NCBI GenBank assembly: GCA_902596585.1
Contig: CACJUL010000004.1
Coordinates: 1-64,000, forward strand
Reading direction: 5' to 3'
Source of the DNA: an uncultured Prochlorococcus sp.
Lineage (GTDB): Bacteria; Cyanobacteriota; Cyanobacteriia; PCC-6307; Cyanobiaceae
DNA: 64,000 nt
Shown here: piece by piece, positions 1 to 10,410 of the stretch
How the letters are laid out: the number at the start of each line of letters is the position of its first letter
Numbering within the stretch: position 1 is the first letter of the stretch
Notes under the pieces: model-generated
Told to the model about the DNA's origin: nothing
Seen by the model: the letters and a program-made list of their open reading frames with translations, nothing else
The model's database searches: none
Position numbers and translations under genes: made by a program

Positions 1-1240
1 TGTTAATTGGAGCACCAATTAAAAACCAATCAAAAAAAATATTTAATAGTATCCCTGCAAATGACAACTTGAAGGGGAATTTTGTTTTTTCTATTGAATA
101 GTAAGTTCTTACTAATAAATCTCTATAAAGGTAAAATGGTATGCCAACTGCATAAGTAATTAATATATTCTTCACTTTTAAAGTTGCTGAATAATCAAAA
201 GCTCCTCTTTGAAAAACTAACTGCACAATTTGGTTATTGAATGTTACAAAAAATCCAGTTAGAAAAATAGTTGTCAAGAAACAGTACTCTATTCCTGAGA
301 TTAACTTTTTTTGGAGTCCTCTGCTGTCTTTACAACTTCTCAATTTAGAAAATTTTGGAAGTAATGGCAAAATTAAAGAGTTAGATAATATCCCTAGTGG
401 CGCTTGTATGAGAAAGTTTCCGTAAGCCAGCCCTGATGCTGCTCCTTGAAAACTGGAAGCGAAAAACATATCAATAAAAACATTGATTTGACCTAGACCA
501 GATGAAATAGATGCTGGAATAATTAGTTTGAAAATTCTTCTCTCTTCATTTTTAAAAAATTGGAAGGTTGACTCCAATCTAAATAGACCTATTTTATTTA
601 TTTCCCAAATTTGAACAATAAATTGAATCACAGTTCCTGTCAAAGTTGCAAAAGCTAGTAATCCGGTATAAGTAAGAAAATTTGAAGTTGTATTTTCTTG
701 GTTGAAAATCCAACTAAATGAGATAAAAAAAATAGTAGTTACGCTTGTTATGGCGGGACTTACACTTGATAAAAAGAATTTTCGTCTGGAATTTAGGGCG
801 CCAAAGCTTAAACCTATGAAGCCAGATAAAGGGATACAGGGTGTAAGAATTCTTAGTTGGTAAGTGGCAATAGATTTAGCTTCGTTGCTTAAATTGGGTG
901 CCAATAAATCAATTAATAAACTTGAATTAAAGTAAATTAATAACGCTAAAAAGAATAATAATATTGAAAGTTTGATGCTGACTTGAGTTAGAACAATCCC
1001 CCCCTTTTTTTTGTTAAGGGGAGTAAGAACTGCAACAATCGCATTATGTAAAGGCCCATTAATCCCGCCAATGATTATGAGCAAAAAGCCTGGAATTATA
1101 TAGGCATAATTAAATGCGTCATATGTTATTCCAACCCCAAAGGCAGCAGCTATAAATATTTGTCTTATACATCCAGCCAATTTACTTAGACTAGTGCCAA
1201 ATGAAATTGAAAAAACACTATTTTTTAAAAATGAATGCAT
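1..1240 (-). CDS. murJ: MurJ/MviN-family lipid II flippase-like protein, truncated by the left window edge
   Basis: Reverse strand from ATG at 1240 reads MHSFLKNSVFSISFGTSLSKLAGCIRQIFIAAAFGVGITYDAFNYAYIIPGFLLIIIGGINGPLHNAIVAVLTPLNKKKGG, typical MviN N-terminus; open to the window edge. Confidence 0.85.
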   Translation of the reverse strand, partial: MHSFLKNSVFSISFGTSLSKLAGCIRQIFIAAAFGVGITYDAFNYAYIIPGFLLIIIGGINGPLHNAIVAVLTPLNKKKGGIVLTQVSIKLSILLFFLALLIYFNSSLLIDLLAPNLSNEAKSIATYQLRILTPCIPLSGFIGLSFGALNSRRKFFLSSVSPAITSVTTIFFISFSWIFNQENTTSNFLTYTGLLAFATLTGTVIQFIVQIWEINKIGLFRLESTFQFFKNEERRIFKLIIPASISSGLGQINVFIDMFFASSFQGAASGLAYGNFLIQAPLGILSNSLILPLLPKFSKLRSCKDSRGLQKKLISGIEYCFLTTIFLTGFFVTFNNQIVQLVFQRGAFDYSATLKVKNILITYAVGIPFYLYRDLLVRTYYSIEKTKFPFKLSFAGILLNIFFDWFLIGAPIN

Positions 1241-1310
1241 TTGGCTTTATCTAAAATTTTCAAGGAGACCAAGTCTCAATTATATTTGATTTTTAACTAA
1301 CTACATATTT

Positions 1311-2051
1311 ATGAATGATCGGATAATTGAATTTGATCCATTAATTGAGGGGGTTTTAATTAAAAGGTATAAAAGGTTTCTTGCAGATATAAAGTTAGAG
1401 ACTGGAGAGGTAGTAACTGCTCATTGTGCTAATACAGGGCCAATGAAGGGACTTTTGACCGAAAGTGCAAAAGTAAGAATAAGTGTTTCCTCCTCTCCAA
1501 AAAGAAAATTACCTTTCACTTGGGAACAAGTATGCGTTTTAAATGCCAAAAATGAGGAGGTTTGGGTGGGAATTAATACTTTATTTGCAAATAAGCTTAT
1601 CAAAAAGGTTATTGAGAAAAATCTGCTAAAGGAAATAATTGGAGAAATAGAGACAATTTCATCTGAAGTTCCGTACGGGAAAGATAAAAAAAGCAGAATT
1701 GACTTTTTTTTAACTCCTAAATCTTCAAATCCTGATAATCGTAACATTTACATCGAGGTAAAAAATACTACCTGGATTAAAAAAAATGTCGCTCTATTCC
1801 CTGACACAGTAACGAAAAGAGGACAAAAACACCTCATAGAATTAAAGGAATTAATTCCCGAAAGTAAAAGTATTCTATTGCCTTGTATTGCTCGAAATGA
1901 TGCTGATTTTTTTACTTCTGGAGATGATGCAGATCCCTTGTATGGCAAGCTATTTAGAGAATCTTGCAGTGTAGGTATGATAACTATCCCTTGTTCCTTT
2001 AAATTTCATAAAGACCACGTATCATGGAATGGATTTAAACCTTTGAAATAA
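1311..2051 (+). CDS. sfsA: SfsA family sugar fermentation stimulation protein / nuclease-like
   Basis: 246 aa ORF; [17 protein letters not shown] and IEVKNTTW motifs. Confidence 0.88.
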   Translation: MNDRIIEFDPLIEGVLIKRYKRFLADIKLETGEVVTAHCANTGPMKGLLTESAKVRISVSSSPKRKLPFTWEQVCVLNAKNEEVWVGINTLFANKLIKKVIEKNLLKEIIGEIETISSEVPYGKDKKSRIDFFLTPKSSNPDNRNIYIEVKNTTWIKKNVALFPDTVTKRGQKHLIELKELIPESKSILLPCIARNDADFFTSGDDADPLYGKLFRESCSVGMITIPCSFKFHKDHVSWNGFKPLK

Positions 2052-2135
2052 GCAAAAAGCTAGATATTTTGAAATCCAAAAAAAAATAATTTTTTAATTT
2101 AACAAACAATTTTTTAGTACGCAACTATAAAATTG

Positions 2136-2178
2136 GTATCAACAGCTACTAGACACTGATAAGTTTTTTGAATAAATT
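2136..2178 (+). promoter_or_regulatory. NtcA-activated promoter of amt1: GTATCAACAGCTAC (GTAN8TAC) then TAAATT (TAN3T) after 23 nt
   Basis: Perfect GTA-N8-TAC at 2136-2149; -10-like TAAATT at 2173-2178; located ~85 nt upstream of the amt start. Confidence 0.75.
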
Positions 2179-2232
2179 TAAATTTGAAAGGAAACAGCAC
2201 AAACTGTTTTTTTGCAGATCTAATTTTTTTTT

Positions 2233-3693
2233 ATGACCACTGCTTTGCAAACGCCTCAAAGGCGCTCTAGGTCCAAGTTACAGGATGCAAGTCTTGTTAA
2301 CGGACCTATGCTCCTTTTGAGGAGTATTCGAGGATTTAGTTCAAACCGCTCTATGTTGTGGCTTGCAACTGTTCCTTTAGCTTTGTTTGGTTTAGGTATT
2401 TTTAATCTTTCAGCTCACGCAGCTGATTTACCTGAGTTGAATGCAGCTTTTCTTGCTAACAATTTATGGCTTTTGATCGCTACTATCCTAGTGATCTTTA
2501 TGAACGCTGGTTTCGCTATGGTTGAAGCAGGTATGTGCCGTTCTAAGAACGCAGTAAACATCCTTGCTAAAAACCTATTCGTATTTGCTTTAGCTGTAAC
2601 CTCTTACTGGTTTATTGGCTATTCATTAATGTACGGAGGAAGTGTTGCTGACGGATGGCTTTATTTTGGAGGCTTATTTTTCGATCCAACAGTTACTGCA
2701 GATATGGTAACTGATGCTGGATTAGTCCCAACAGTTGATTTCTTGTTCCAGTCTGCATTTGCAGGAACTGCAGCAACTATCGTATCCGGTCTTGTTGCTG
2801 AAAGAGTTAAATTTGGAGAATTTGTTGTTTTTGCCATTGTATTAACTGCATTTATATATCCAATTGCTGGTAGCTGGAAATGGAATGGTGGTTGGCTTGA
2901 TTCTTTAGGTTTTGTCGATTTTGCTGGTTCTTCAATTGTTCACTCAGTTGGAGCATGGGCAGGTCTTGTAGGAGCTATGCTTCTTGGACCAAGAATTGGT
3001 AAATACTCTGATGGCAAACCACAAGCTATGCCAGGACATAATATGGCTATAGCTACTTTAGGTGCATTAGTTCTATGGATAGGTTGGTATGGATTTAACC
3101 CTGGTTCCCAACTTGCTATGGATCAATGGGTTCCATATGTTGCTGTAACAACTACTTTAGCAGCAGCAGCTGGAGCCATTGGGGCAACTATTGTATCAAC
3201 ATTAACTTCTGGTAAGCCTGATCTTACAATGATTATTAACGGAATCCTTGCTGGTTTGGTTAGTATCACTGCCGGTTGTGGTGACATGACTCTTGCTGGA
3301 GCCTGGTTCGCAGGACTAGTAGGTGGAATTATTGTTGTATTTTCTGTTGCGGCTCTTGATGCCGCTGAGATCGATGATCCTGTAGGAGCATTCTCTGTTC
3401 ACGGAGTTTGTGGTGTATGGGGTACTTTAGTTATCGGTCTTTGGGGTACAGCTGTACAAGGTGATGGAGCAGGTATGGGATTGTTCAACGGTGGAGGAAT
3501 TAGCCTTCTTCTTGTTCAAGCCCTTGGTGCCGCAGCTTATGCTATCTGGACACTCGTTACTTGCTGGATTGCTTGGTCTGTAATCGGCGGATTATTCGGA
3601 GGCATCCGAGTATCTGAAGAGGAAGAGACTCAAGGCTTAGATATAGGAGAGCATGGAATGGAGGCATATCCAGACTTTGCATCTGCTAAATAA
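2233..3693 (+). CDS. amt1: Ammonium transporter (Amt family)
   Basis: 486 aa, FMNAGFAMVEAGMCRSKNAVNI, GWYGFNPGS, HSVGAWAGLVGA motifs. Confidence 0.95.
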   Translation: MTTALQTPQRRSRSKLQDASLVNGPMLLLRSIRGFSSNRSMLWLATVPLALFGLGIFNLSAHAADLPELNAAFLANNLWLLIATILVIFMNAGFAMVEAGMCRSKNAVNILAKNLFVFALAVTSYWFIGYSLMYGGSVADGWLYFGGLFFDPTVTADMVTDAGLVPTVDFLFQSAFAGTAATIVSGLVAERVKFGEFVVFAIVLTAFIYPIAGSWKWNGGWLDSLGFVDFAGSSIVHSVGAWAGLVGAMLLGPRIGKYSDGKPQAMPGHNMAIATLGALVLWIGWYGFNPGSQLAMDQWVPYVAVTTTLAAAAGAIGATIVSTLTSGKPDLTMIINGILAGLVSITAGCGDMTLAGAWFAGLVGGIIVVFSVAALDAAEIDDPVGAFSVHGVCGVWGTLVIGLWGTAVQGDGAGMGLFNGGGISLLLVQALGAAAYAIWTLVTCWIAWSVIGGLFGGIRVSEEEETQGLDIGEHGMEAYPDFASAK

Positions 3694-3716
3694 TCTAAAC
3701 TAAAACTTAATTTAAG

Positions 3717-3748
3717 AAACCTGACTTATGTCAGGTTTCTTTTTTTTA
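3717..3748 (+). terminator. Rho-independent terminator after amt1
   Basis: AAACCTGAC TTAT GTCAGGTTT followed by an 8-T run. Confidence 0.85.
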
Positions 3749-3782
3749 TTAAAAACTATTGAAAATGTTGTAATATCAAAAG

Positions 3783-4979
3783 ATGGACACCCAAGCTTTT
3801 AGAAGATCCCTTCATCACTCTGATAGATATAACAGAAGAGGTTTCGATTCTCCAACAAAAAGAGCACAAGCTTTAGAAGAAGCTTACCAAAGTGATTTGA
3901 TAAGTTCTATAAGAGATAATGGTTTTACTTATAAAAAGGGTCGACTAAACATCAAGTTAGCCCAAGCCTTTGGCTTTTGTTGGGGAGTTGAAAGAGCTGT
4001 GGCAATGGCCTATGAGACAAGAAGACATTACCCTAATGAGAATATTTGGATAACTAACGAAATAATTCATAACCCCTCAGTTAATGATCATTTAAGAAAA
4101 ATGAATGTAAAATTCATTTCTGCCAAAAATGGAATAAAAGATTTTTCGTTAGTTTCAAATGGGGATGTGGTTATACTGCCTGCATTTGGCGCTACTGTGC
4201 AAGAAATGAAACTCCTTCATGAGAAAGGATGTCACATTATAGATACTACTTGTCCTTGGGTTTCAAAGGTTTGGCATACTGTTGAGAAGCATAAAAAACA
4301 TGTTTTCACATCCATAATCCATGGAAAATTTAAGCATGAGGAGACTCTTGCTACTAGCTCATTTGCAGGAAAGTATTTAGTTGTTCTTGATTTAGAAGAA
4401 GCAAATTATGTATCTGACTATATTCTGGGTAGAGGAAACAGAAATGAGTTTATTAATAAATTTGCTAAAGCTTGTTCTAACGGATTCGATCCTGATAAAG
4501 ATTTAGATAGAGTAGGAGTTGCTAATCAGACAACTATGCTCAAAAGCGAGACTGAGGAAATTGGAAAAGTTTTTGAACAAACGATGTTAAGAAAATTTGG
4601 ACCACAGAATCTAAATAGTCACTTTTTAGCGTTTAATACAATTTGTGATGCAACTGAAGAAAGACAAGATGCAATGTTTTCATTGGTAGATGAAGATCTT
4701 GATATTCTTGTTGTTATAGGAGGATTCAATTCTTCAAATACTACGCATTTACAAGAAATTGCCATTACTAAGAACATTGCTTCCTTTCATATAGACACAC
4801 CTGAGAGGATTTCAGTTAAAGAAAACTCAATATTACATAAACCATTAGGATCAGACTTAAAACTGAAAACTAATTTTTTACCGAGTGGAAATATTAATGT
4901 TGGAATTACTTCAGGTGCATCTACTCCTGACAAGGTTGTTGCTGACGTTATTGAGAAGTTAATAGACATAGCCGCTTAA
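3783..4979 (+). CDS. ispH: 4-hydroxy-3-methylbut-2-enyl diphosphate reductase
   Basis: 398 aa; [41 protein letters not shown]; cyanobacterial/plant-type long IspH. Confidence 0.95.
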   Translation: MDTQAFRRSLHHSDRYNRRGFDSPTKRAQALEEAYQSDLISSIRDNGFTYKKGRLNIKLAQAFGFCWGVERAVAMAYETRRHYPNENIWITNEIIHNPSVNDHLRKMNVKFISAKNGIKDFSLVSNGDVVILPAFGATVQEMKLLHEKGCHIIDTTCPWVSKVWHTVEKHKKHVFTSIIHGKFKHEETLATSSFAGKYLVVLDLEEANYVSDYILGRGNRNEFINKFAKACSNGFDPDKDLDRVGVANQTTMLKSETEEIGKVFEQTMLRKFGPQNLNSHFLAFNTICDATEERQDAMFSLVDEDLDILVVIGGFNSSNTTHLQEIAITKNIASFHIDTPERISVKENSILHKPLGSDLKLKTNFLPSGNINVGITSGASTPDKVVADVIEKLIDIAA

Positions 4980-5083
4980 ATTTGAAATATTATTTAGATA
5001 ATTACTTAGTTTTTTTAAATTATTAATCAGATATTTACTAAAGATCTACTTTATTAACTAGAATAATGAAAAATTTATGAAGT

Positions 5084-5641
5084 ATGGAAGACAAAACGCA
5101 GGCAAATCCGGTTGAAGAAGCCACTATAAATAGAACTAAAGCTCCTCAAAAAGTTGAAGTTGTTGTTGCTAATTCATCTTCAGGAGAAGAGGTGAATATA
5201 CTTGGGGAACTATCTATCTTTGTCTTAAGAATTGGTTTTTGTGCCTTGATGATTCATCATGGTCTAGAGAAACTGCAAGATCCACAAGGTTTTGCTGAGT
5301 TTGTAGTTGGTAAATACTTCCCCTTTTTGCCAGGAGATCCTGTTATTTGGACATTTGGAGCAGCTATTACTCAATTAGTTTGTCCATTAGGGCTGGCTAT
5401 AGGGATTTTTGCAAGGCTTTCTTCTCTTGGTTTATTTTCAACGATGGCATTTGCTGTTTATTTTCATCTCCTAGATACTGGATTGGAAGGGTTTCCTCTT
5501 GCAGTAGTTGAAGGTCATAATTATGCTTTTGAATTGTCTTTCATATATGGTGCTATTTCTCTTTACTTTCTATGCGCAGGACCAGGTAAACTCTCTTTAT
5601 TTAGAAAGACTAACAAAATTACTTACTATCCTAAATCTTAA
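5084..5641 (+). CDS. DoxX family membrane protein
   Basis: 185 aa; RIGFCALMIHHGLEKLQDPQGFAEFV and DoxX-like TM pattern. Confidence 0.75.
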   Translation: MEDKTQANPVEEATINRTKAPQKVEVVVANSSSGEEVNILGELSIFVLRIGFCALMIHHGLEKLQDPQGFAEFVVGKYFPFLPGDPVIWTFGAAITQLVCPLGLAIGIFARLSSLGLFSTMAFAVYFHLLDTGLEGFPLAVVEGHNYAFELSFIYGAISLYFLCAGPGKLSLFRKTNKITYYPKS

Positions 5642-5645
5642 CTAC

Positions 5646-7199
5646 TCAATGCAGAAAATGTCTTTTTTGAGTAAATACCATTGAGATACCTTTTGAATTA
5701 CACATTTCAATACTTTCTTGGTCTCTTAAGCTTCCTCCTGGTTGGATAATAGCTTTGATTCCAAACTCATTTGCAAGTTCCACAGTATCTGCAAATGGGA
5801 AAAATCCATCACTAGCTAATACAGCCTCAGAACATAACTCTCCAGCTTCTTGTAATGCAATTTTTGCGGCTCCAACTCTATTCATTTGTCCAGCTCCAAT
5901 TCCAATTGTTTTTTGATCTTTTGCAATAACAATCGCATTTGATTTCACATGCTTACAAATTTTCCATGCAAAATTTAGATCCAAGTTCATTTTTTTACTC
6001 GGAATTTTTTCAGTTACTGAAATCCAACTTCCAGTTTTTTGTTCACTATCGTCAGTATCTTGAACAAGTAAGCCCCCCATTATTGATTTTGAAGAGGTTT
6101 GGTTCTTTTTTGTAAGTTTATCTTTTGAAAACTTTAAAATTCTTAAATTCTTTTTGATTTTTAAAATTTCTAAAGCTTCTCCATCAAAAGACGGAGCAAC
6201 TACACATTCTAAGAAAATATCTTTAAGATTAATCGCTGTTTCTCTATCTACATTTGAATTAAAAGCAACTATTCCTCCAAATGCACTAACTGAGTCGCAT
6301 TTCAAAGCGTTTAAAAAGGCTTTAGATGATGAATTACTAAGAGAAGCACCACAAGGGTTATTATGTTTTAGGATGACTGAAGCAAACTTGTTTGTTGTGG
6401 GTTCATCCTTTACTTCATAGCCAAATTCTAAAACTGTTGAAAGGGCTGACTCAAGATCTAATAGATTGTTGTAACTTAACTCTTTACCTTGTAGTTGTTC
6501 TGCTGAGTTCCATCCAATATTACTTAAACCGTACCAAGAAGCCTTTTGATGAGGGTTCTCGCCGTATCTTAAAGTTTTGATTAATGGATAAGATTCAATA
6601 TGTTTTGAAGATTGTAAACCTCTTTCTTTACTTATCCAACTTGATATTGCGGCGTCATAGTCAGATGTATGTTGAAAAGCTTCAAGGGCTAATTTTGCTC
6701 TATATGAATCCTTCAATTCCCCTTTTTTACTCTCATCAATAAATTCTTTATATTGACTAGGATCTACTAAAACGGAAACATCTTTGTGATTTTTCGCTGC
6801 AGAACGAATCATTGATGGCCCCCCGATATCTATATTTTCAATAGCATCTTCCCATTGAGACCCTTTTTCAATAGTTTTCTTGAAAGGATATAGATTCACA
6901 ACTACTAAGTCAATTAGTTCTAGGTCATTAGTTTCAATGTCTTTTTTATGTTCCTCGTCAGCTCTTTTGGCTAAAATTCCTCCGTGGATTTTTGGATGTA
7001 GAGTTTTAACTCTTCCTCCAAGAATTTCTGGAGAATTAGTAAAATCTGCAATTTTGATGACTGGAATATTTGCGTCTATTAAATGTTTAGCAGTTCCTCC
7101 ACTTGATAAAATTTTATAATTAAATTTTTCTACCAATTCTTTACAAAATGGGATTATATTTTTTTTATCAGAGACACTAACTAAGGCAAATGATGACAT
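5646..7199 (-). CDS. purH: Bifunctional AICAR formyltransferase / IMP cyclohydrolase
   Basis: 517 aa; ALVSVSDKKNI, GGRVKTLHPKIHGGILA, LRYGENPHQKA, KHNNPCG. Confidence 0.96.
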   Translation of the reverse strand: MSSFALVSVSDKKNIIPFCKELVEKFNYKILSSGGTAKHLIDANIPVIKIADFTNSPEILGGRVKTLHPKIHGGILAKRADEEHKKDIETNDLELIDLVVVNLYPFKKTIEKGSQWEDAIENIDIGGPSMIRSAAKNHKDVSVLVDPSQYKEFIDESKKGELKDSYRAKLALEAFQHTSDYDAAISSWISKERGLQSSKHIESYPLIKTLRYGENPHQKASWYGLSNIGWNSAEQLQGKELSYNNLLDLESALSTVLEFGYEVKDEPTTNKFASVILKHNNPCGASLSNSSSKAFLNALKCDSVSAFGGIVAFNSNVDRETAINLKDIFLECVVAPSFDGEALEILKIKKNLRILKFSKDKLTKKNQTSSKSIMGGLLVQDTDDSEQKTGSWISVTEKIPSKKMNLDLNFAWKICKHVKSNAIVIAKDQKTIGIGAGQMNRVGAAKIALQEAGELCSEAVLASDGFFPFADTVELANEFGIKAIIQPGGSLRDQESIEMCNSKGISMVFTQKRHFLH

Positions 7200-7232
7200 T
7201 ATTGGAAAGATTGCTTACTTAAGAATATAAAC

Positions 7233-7850
7233 ATGAAATACGATATCAATCACGAATTTGTCTCGATTAGCTCTCAAAATGCTACTCATAGAATTATCTT
7301 AATACATGGTTGGGGAGCGGATGCAGATGATCTTTTAATACTCGGAAAGGAGATAACAGAAAAATTGAATTTTGATTTTGAGGTAATTTCTTTAAGGGCT
7401 CCTGGATTACATCCAAGTGGGCAGGGAAGACAGTGGTATGGATTATACCCACATGATTGGAATGGGGCTGAAGTTGAAGTAAATAAACTCTCTATTACAT
7501 TAAAAAAGTTTGATACCAATCAAATATCTCTTAAAAAAACAATTTTGTTAGGTTTCTCTCAAGGTGCAGCTATGGCAATCGATGCTGGATTTAAGTTAAA
7601 TCTAGGACTAATAGTTGCTTGTAGTGGTTATCCTCACCCAAACTGGCTTCCAGGAGAGGAATGCTCACCATTGATTGTAAGTCATGGCATCTTTGATGAT
7701 GTGGTACCTATTGGAGCATCTAGGATTATTTATGAAAAAGTTAAAAGTAAATCTTCTAAATTTTGCCAATTCATAGAATTTGATGGTTTTCATCAAATTG
7801 ATTCAAATTTAATTAATGTGATAAGTTCACAGATGAATAATATCTTTTAA
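7233..7850 (+). CDS. Alpha/beta hydrolase (carboxylesterase/phospholipase family)
   Basis: 205 aa; ILIHGWGADADD, LLGFSQGAAMAID (GxSxG), HGIFDDVVP. Confidence 0.82.
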   Translation: MKYDINHEFVSISSQNATHRIILIHGWGADADDLLILGKEITEKLNFDFEVISLRAPGLHPSGQGRQWYGLYPHDWNGAEVEVNKLSITLKKFDTNQISLKKTILLGFSQGAAMAIDAGFKLNLGLIVACSGYPHPNWLPGEECSPLIVSHGIFDDVVPIGASRIIYEKVKSKSSKFCQFIEFDGFHQIDSNLINVISSQMNNIF

Positions 7851-8215
7851 ACGAAAGCATATTCATATTCTTCAATTTCTTCCCAATCATCTGCAGTAAG
7901 TTCTAGTCCTTCAAATATTTTATCTTCACCAATTCCTTCAACTACATGTTTTAGCGATGGAAATAAAAAGTGATTTTCTTCGGCATATTGTGCGCTAAAA
8001 AGACCTTTTTCACCCCAAAAAAATCTATCAGTGGTATGTTCGTTTCTTCGAACGTTGAAAACTGAAGGCGCAGATAAGGCATTTTCAGCTATAAATCTTC
8101 TTGCAGCTGTAACTGGTTTATGTTTGCCGGTTTCGATATGATATATGGGTACATGTGCCATAACTCTTTGTCCGGCCAATCTTCTTCTGCTAATTCTTTT
8201 TCTTTTTTTTGACAT
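7847..8215 (-). CDS. DUF3155-like conserved cyanobacterial protein
   Basis: 122 aa basic N-terminus MSKKRKRISRRRLAGQRVMAHVPIYHIETGKHKPVTAARRFI. Confidence 0.7.
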   Translation of the reverse strand: MSKKRKRISRRRLAGQRVMAHVPIYHIETGKHKPVTAARRFIAENALSAPSVFNVRRNEHTTDRFFWGEKGLFSAQYAEENHFLFPSLKHVVEGIGEDKIFEGLELTADDWEEIEEYEYAFV

Positions 8216-8459
8216 TGATTGGTACTCCTGAAATTATTTATGAGATTAGTCTTATTTATTTCACTAATCTTATATGAGTGATTTTTGATTCACTCCAAAT
8301 TACATAGAGGACCCATCAACCTCTGATGTAGATTAAAATATGATTAAGCGTTCATATTTAGGCTGGTGAAAATCAGACTTTCTATATCTTAATACTTTTT
8401 TCATATTTTACAAGCCTTTTTCAGATTTTTATAAAAAATTTCCCCAATTTTCATTACTT

Positions 8460-9596
8460 ATGATTCTCTCAAAAAAGTTTGAAGAATTAATCATAAAACA
8501 GCTAGAGAGTTTTGGCTGCTCGATGGGAGTGACTCATTTAGTTATGTATCTAGCTTCGGCTAAACGAGGAACAAAGGCAAATTTTGAAATGATCGGTCAA
8601 TGGCCAAGTATTGATAGACTTCTACTATCAATAGAGGATGATCCTTCTCTAAAAGTTTCTTCTCCTAATAGAAGATGGTATCCCCTTCAAGAAAATGATA
8701 TTCTACTTGGTGTTCTTAGGGTGGAAACTGATTTGAAGGAGGGAAATTGGCCCGTACCTTTAGATTCTAGATTAAAGGCGCTTTCAATATCTTTAGCTAA
8801 ATGCGTTTCTATTGAATTAGAACGTCAAAATAAAAATAAAGAAATCCATTATTTAAAAAATCAAGTTAATGTTATAGTCCATCAACTTAGAAACCCATTG
8901 GCTGCCTTAAGAACATATGCAAAATTACTAATAAAAAGACTTGGTTCAGATAACGATTCAATTGAAATAGTAGAACGTATGCTCATAGAACAAAAACAAA
9001 TTAATCAATATATGGATACTTTTGAAAACTTAAATGAACCCCCTCAACTTCCATTAGAATTAGGAGAGGAAAGATTATTATTACCCCCAAATTTAGATAA
9101 TAAAACTGCAATAACTGTTCAGGGTTTATTGAGGCCAATTTTAGAAAGAGGAGAAGCTAATGCGAAATTAGAAAATAGAGCTTGGACTGAACCTTCTATT
9201 TGGCCAGAATGGACTTTATTACCAGTAAAGGCAAAATATGTTGTAATTGCTGAAATTGTTGCCAATTTACTAGAAAATGCTTTTAAGTATGCTCAAAAAG
9301 ACGCTGAGATTGGAATCGGGATTACGAGTAAAGGGCTTTATGTATTTGATAATGGCAAAAAAATTTTAAAAAATGAAAATGAGAAGATTTTTCAAAAAGG
9401 TTTTAGAGGATCTGCTTCCATGAAAAAGGATGGTACTGGGGTGGGACTTTTTTTGGCGAGGAAGTTAGCACGACAAATTGGGGGAGACCTGAAGTTGCTC
9501 GAAAAAGCTACAATTAAAGATGTTAAAGAATTAAAAAATCTCAAGAAAAAAAATATTTTCTATTTAGAACTTCCTACAAAAGAATTGCATACATGA
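8460..9596 (+). CDS. Sensor histidine kinase
   Basis: 378 aa; H-box VHQLRNPLAALRTYAKLL; N-box AEIVANLLENAFKYA; GTGVGLFLARKLARQIGGDL. Confidence 0.88.
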   Translation: MILSKKFEELIIKQLESFGCSMGVTHLVMYLASAKRGTKANFEMIGQWPSIDRLLLSIEDDPSLKVSSPNRRWYPLQENDILLGVLRVETDLKEGNWPVPLDSRLKALSISLAKCVSIELERQNKNKEIHYLKNQVNVIVHQLRNPLAALRTYAKLLIKRLGSDNDSIEIVERMLIEQKQINQYMDTFENLNEPPQLPLELGEERLLLPPNLDNKTAITVQGLLRPILERGEANAKLENRAWTEPSIWPEWTLLPVKAKYVVIAEIVANLLENAFKYAQKDAEIGIGITSKGLYVFDNGKKILKNENEKIFQKGFRGSASMKKDGTGVGLFLARKLARQIGGDLKLLEKATIKDVKELKNLKKKNIFYLELPTKELHT

Positions 9597-10338
9597 ATAA
9601 CATCATAGTTTCGACGAGTACGACACTTGCACCGCAAGCATCACCATTGAAACCTCCAATTTTATTCCCTAGCATATTTGGAATAGAATAACTTAAAAAA
9701 ATACCTATCAAAATAAGAAATAGAAATTTAATTAGTATTTCTTGGGATGTAAATAAAAATAATTGATACGCAATAAAAATTATGATAAAAACAATGGAAA
9801 TAAAAGATTCTTTTTTGAATCCATTCCAATATTTTTTATGACTAATAGATTTTTTTTTATAACTAACATATTTAAACTTTTCTATAAAGAATAAATTTGA
9901 AAATCTTCCCCAAAATAAGCATATTGGTAAAAAATGGATTATCTGGTTTTGAATCTTTATTATGCAAGCAATTTGAATTAAGGTTATAAAAACTAAAGAT
10001 TGAACACCGAAGGAGCCAACTTTACTATCTTTCATTGCTTTTAAACGTTTCTTTTTGCCAGCAAAAATACCATCAAAGGTATCCATTAAGCCATCAAGAT
10101 GTAGGCCACCAGTTATTAAATATCCAGAAGCTAAACAAATTAATGAAGATGGATAAATAGACCAAGAATTTTCCCTTAAAAAAATAAAAATACAACTTTG
10201 TATTATCCCTATAAAAAAACCTATAAGTGGTGCGAATTGCGCAATATTTTTAAATTCTGGATTAATTAGAGGTATTTTTGGAAATGTCGTGTAGAAAATC
10301 CAAGATCCTGCTAAATTTTTTATAAAATATTTTTTGAT
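9574..10338 (-). CDS. cobS: Adenosylcobinamide-GDP ribazoletransferase; start codon not canonical (see findings)
   Basis: ITGGLHLDGLMDTFDGIFAGKKKRLKAMKDSKVGSFGV motif; open frame extends upstream to a TAA at 10354-10356 with no ATG/GTG/TTG upstream of 10086; 10338 is a provisional ATC start. Confidence 0.8.
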   Translation of the reverse strand: MKKYFIKNLAGSWIFYTTFPKIPLINPEFKNIAQFAPLIGFFIGIIQSCIFIFLRENSWSIYPSSLICLASGYLITGGLHLDGLMDTFDGIFAGKKKRLKAMKDSKVGSFGVQSLVFITLIQIACIIKIQNQIIHFLPICLFWGRFSNLFFIEKFKYVSYKKKSISHKKYWNGFKKESFISIVFIIIFIAYQLFLFTSQEILIKFLFLILIGIFLSYSIPNMLGNKIGGFNGDACGASVVLVETMMLFMYAILL

Positions 10339-10410
10339 GAGATAAAAATAACTTTAATATTAAATAATAGGTTAGATTAATAAAAAAGGAAAAAATTTTC
10401 ATAAATAAAC

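Noticed and set aside
237-425. 62-aa + strand ORF
   Set aside because: Lies antisense inside the truncated murJ gene; no coding features.
6154-6580. + strand ORFs of 88 and 62 aa
   Set aside because: Antisense to purH; no independent support.
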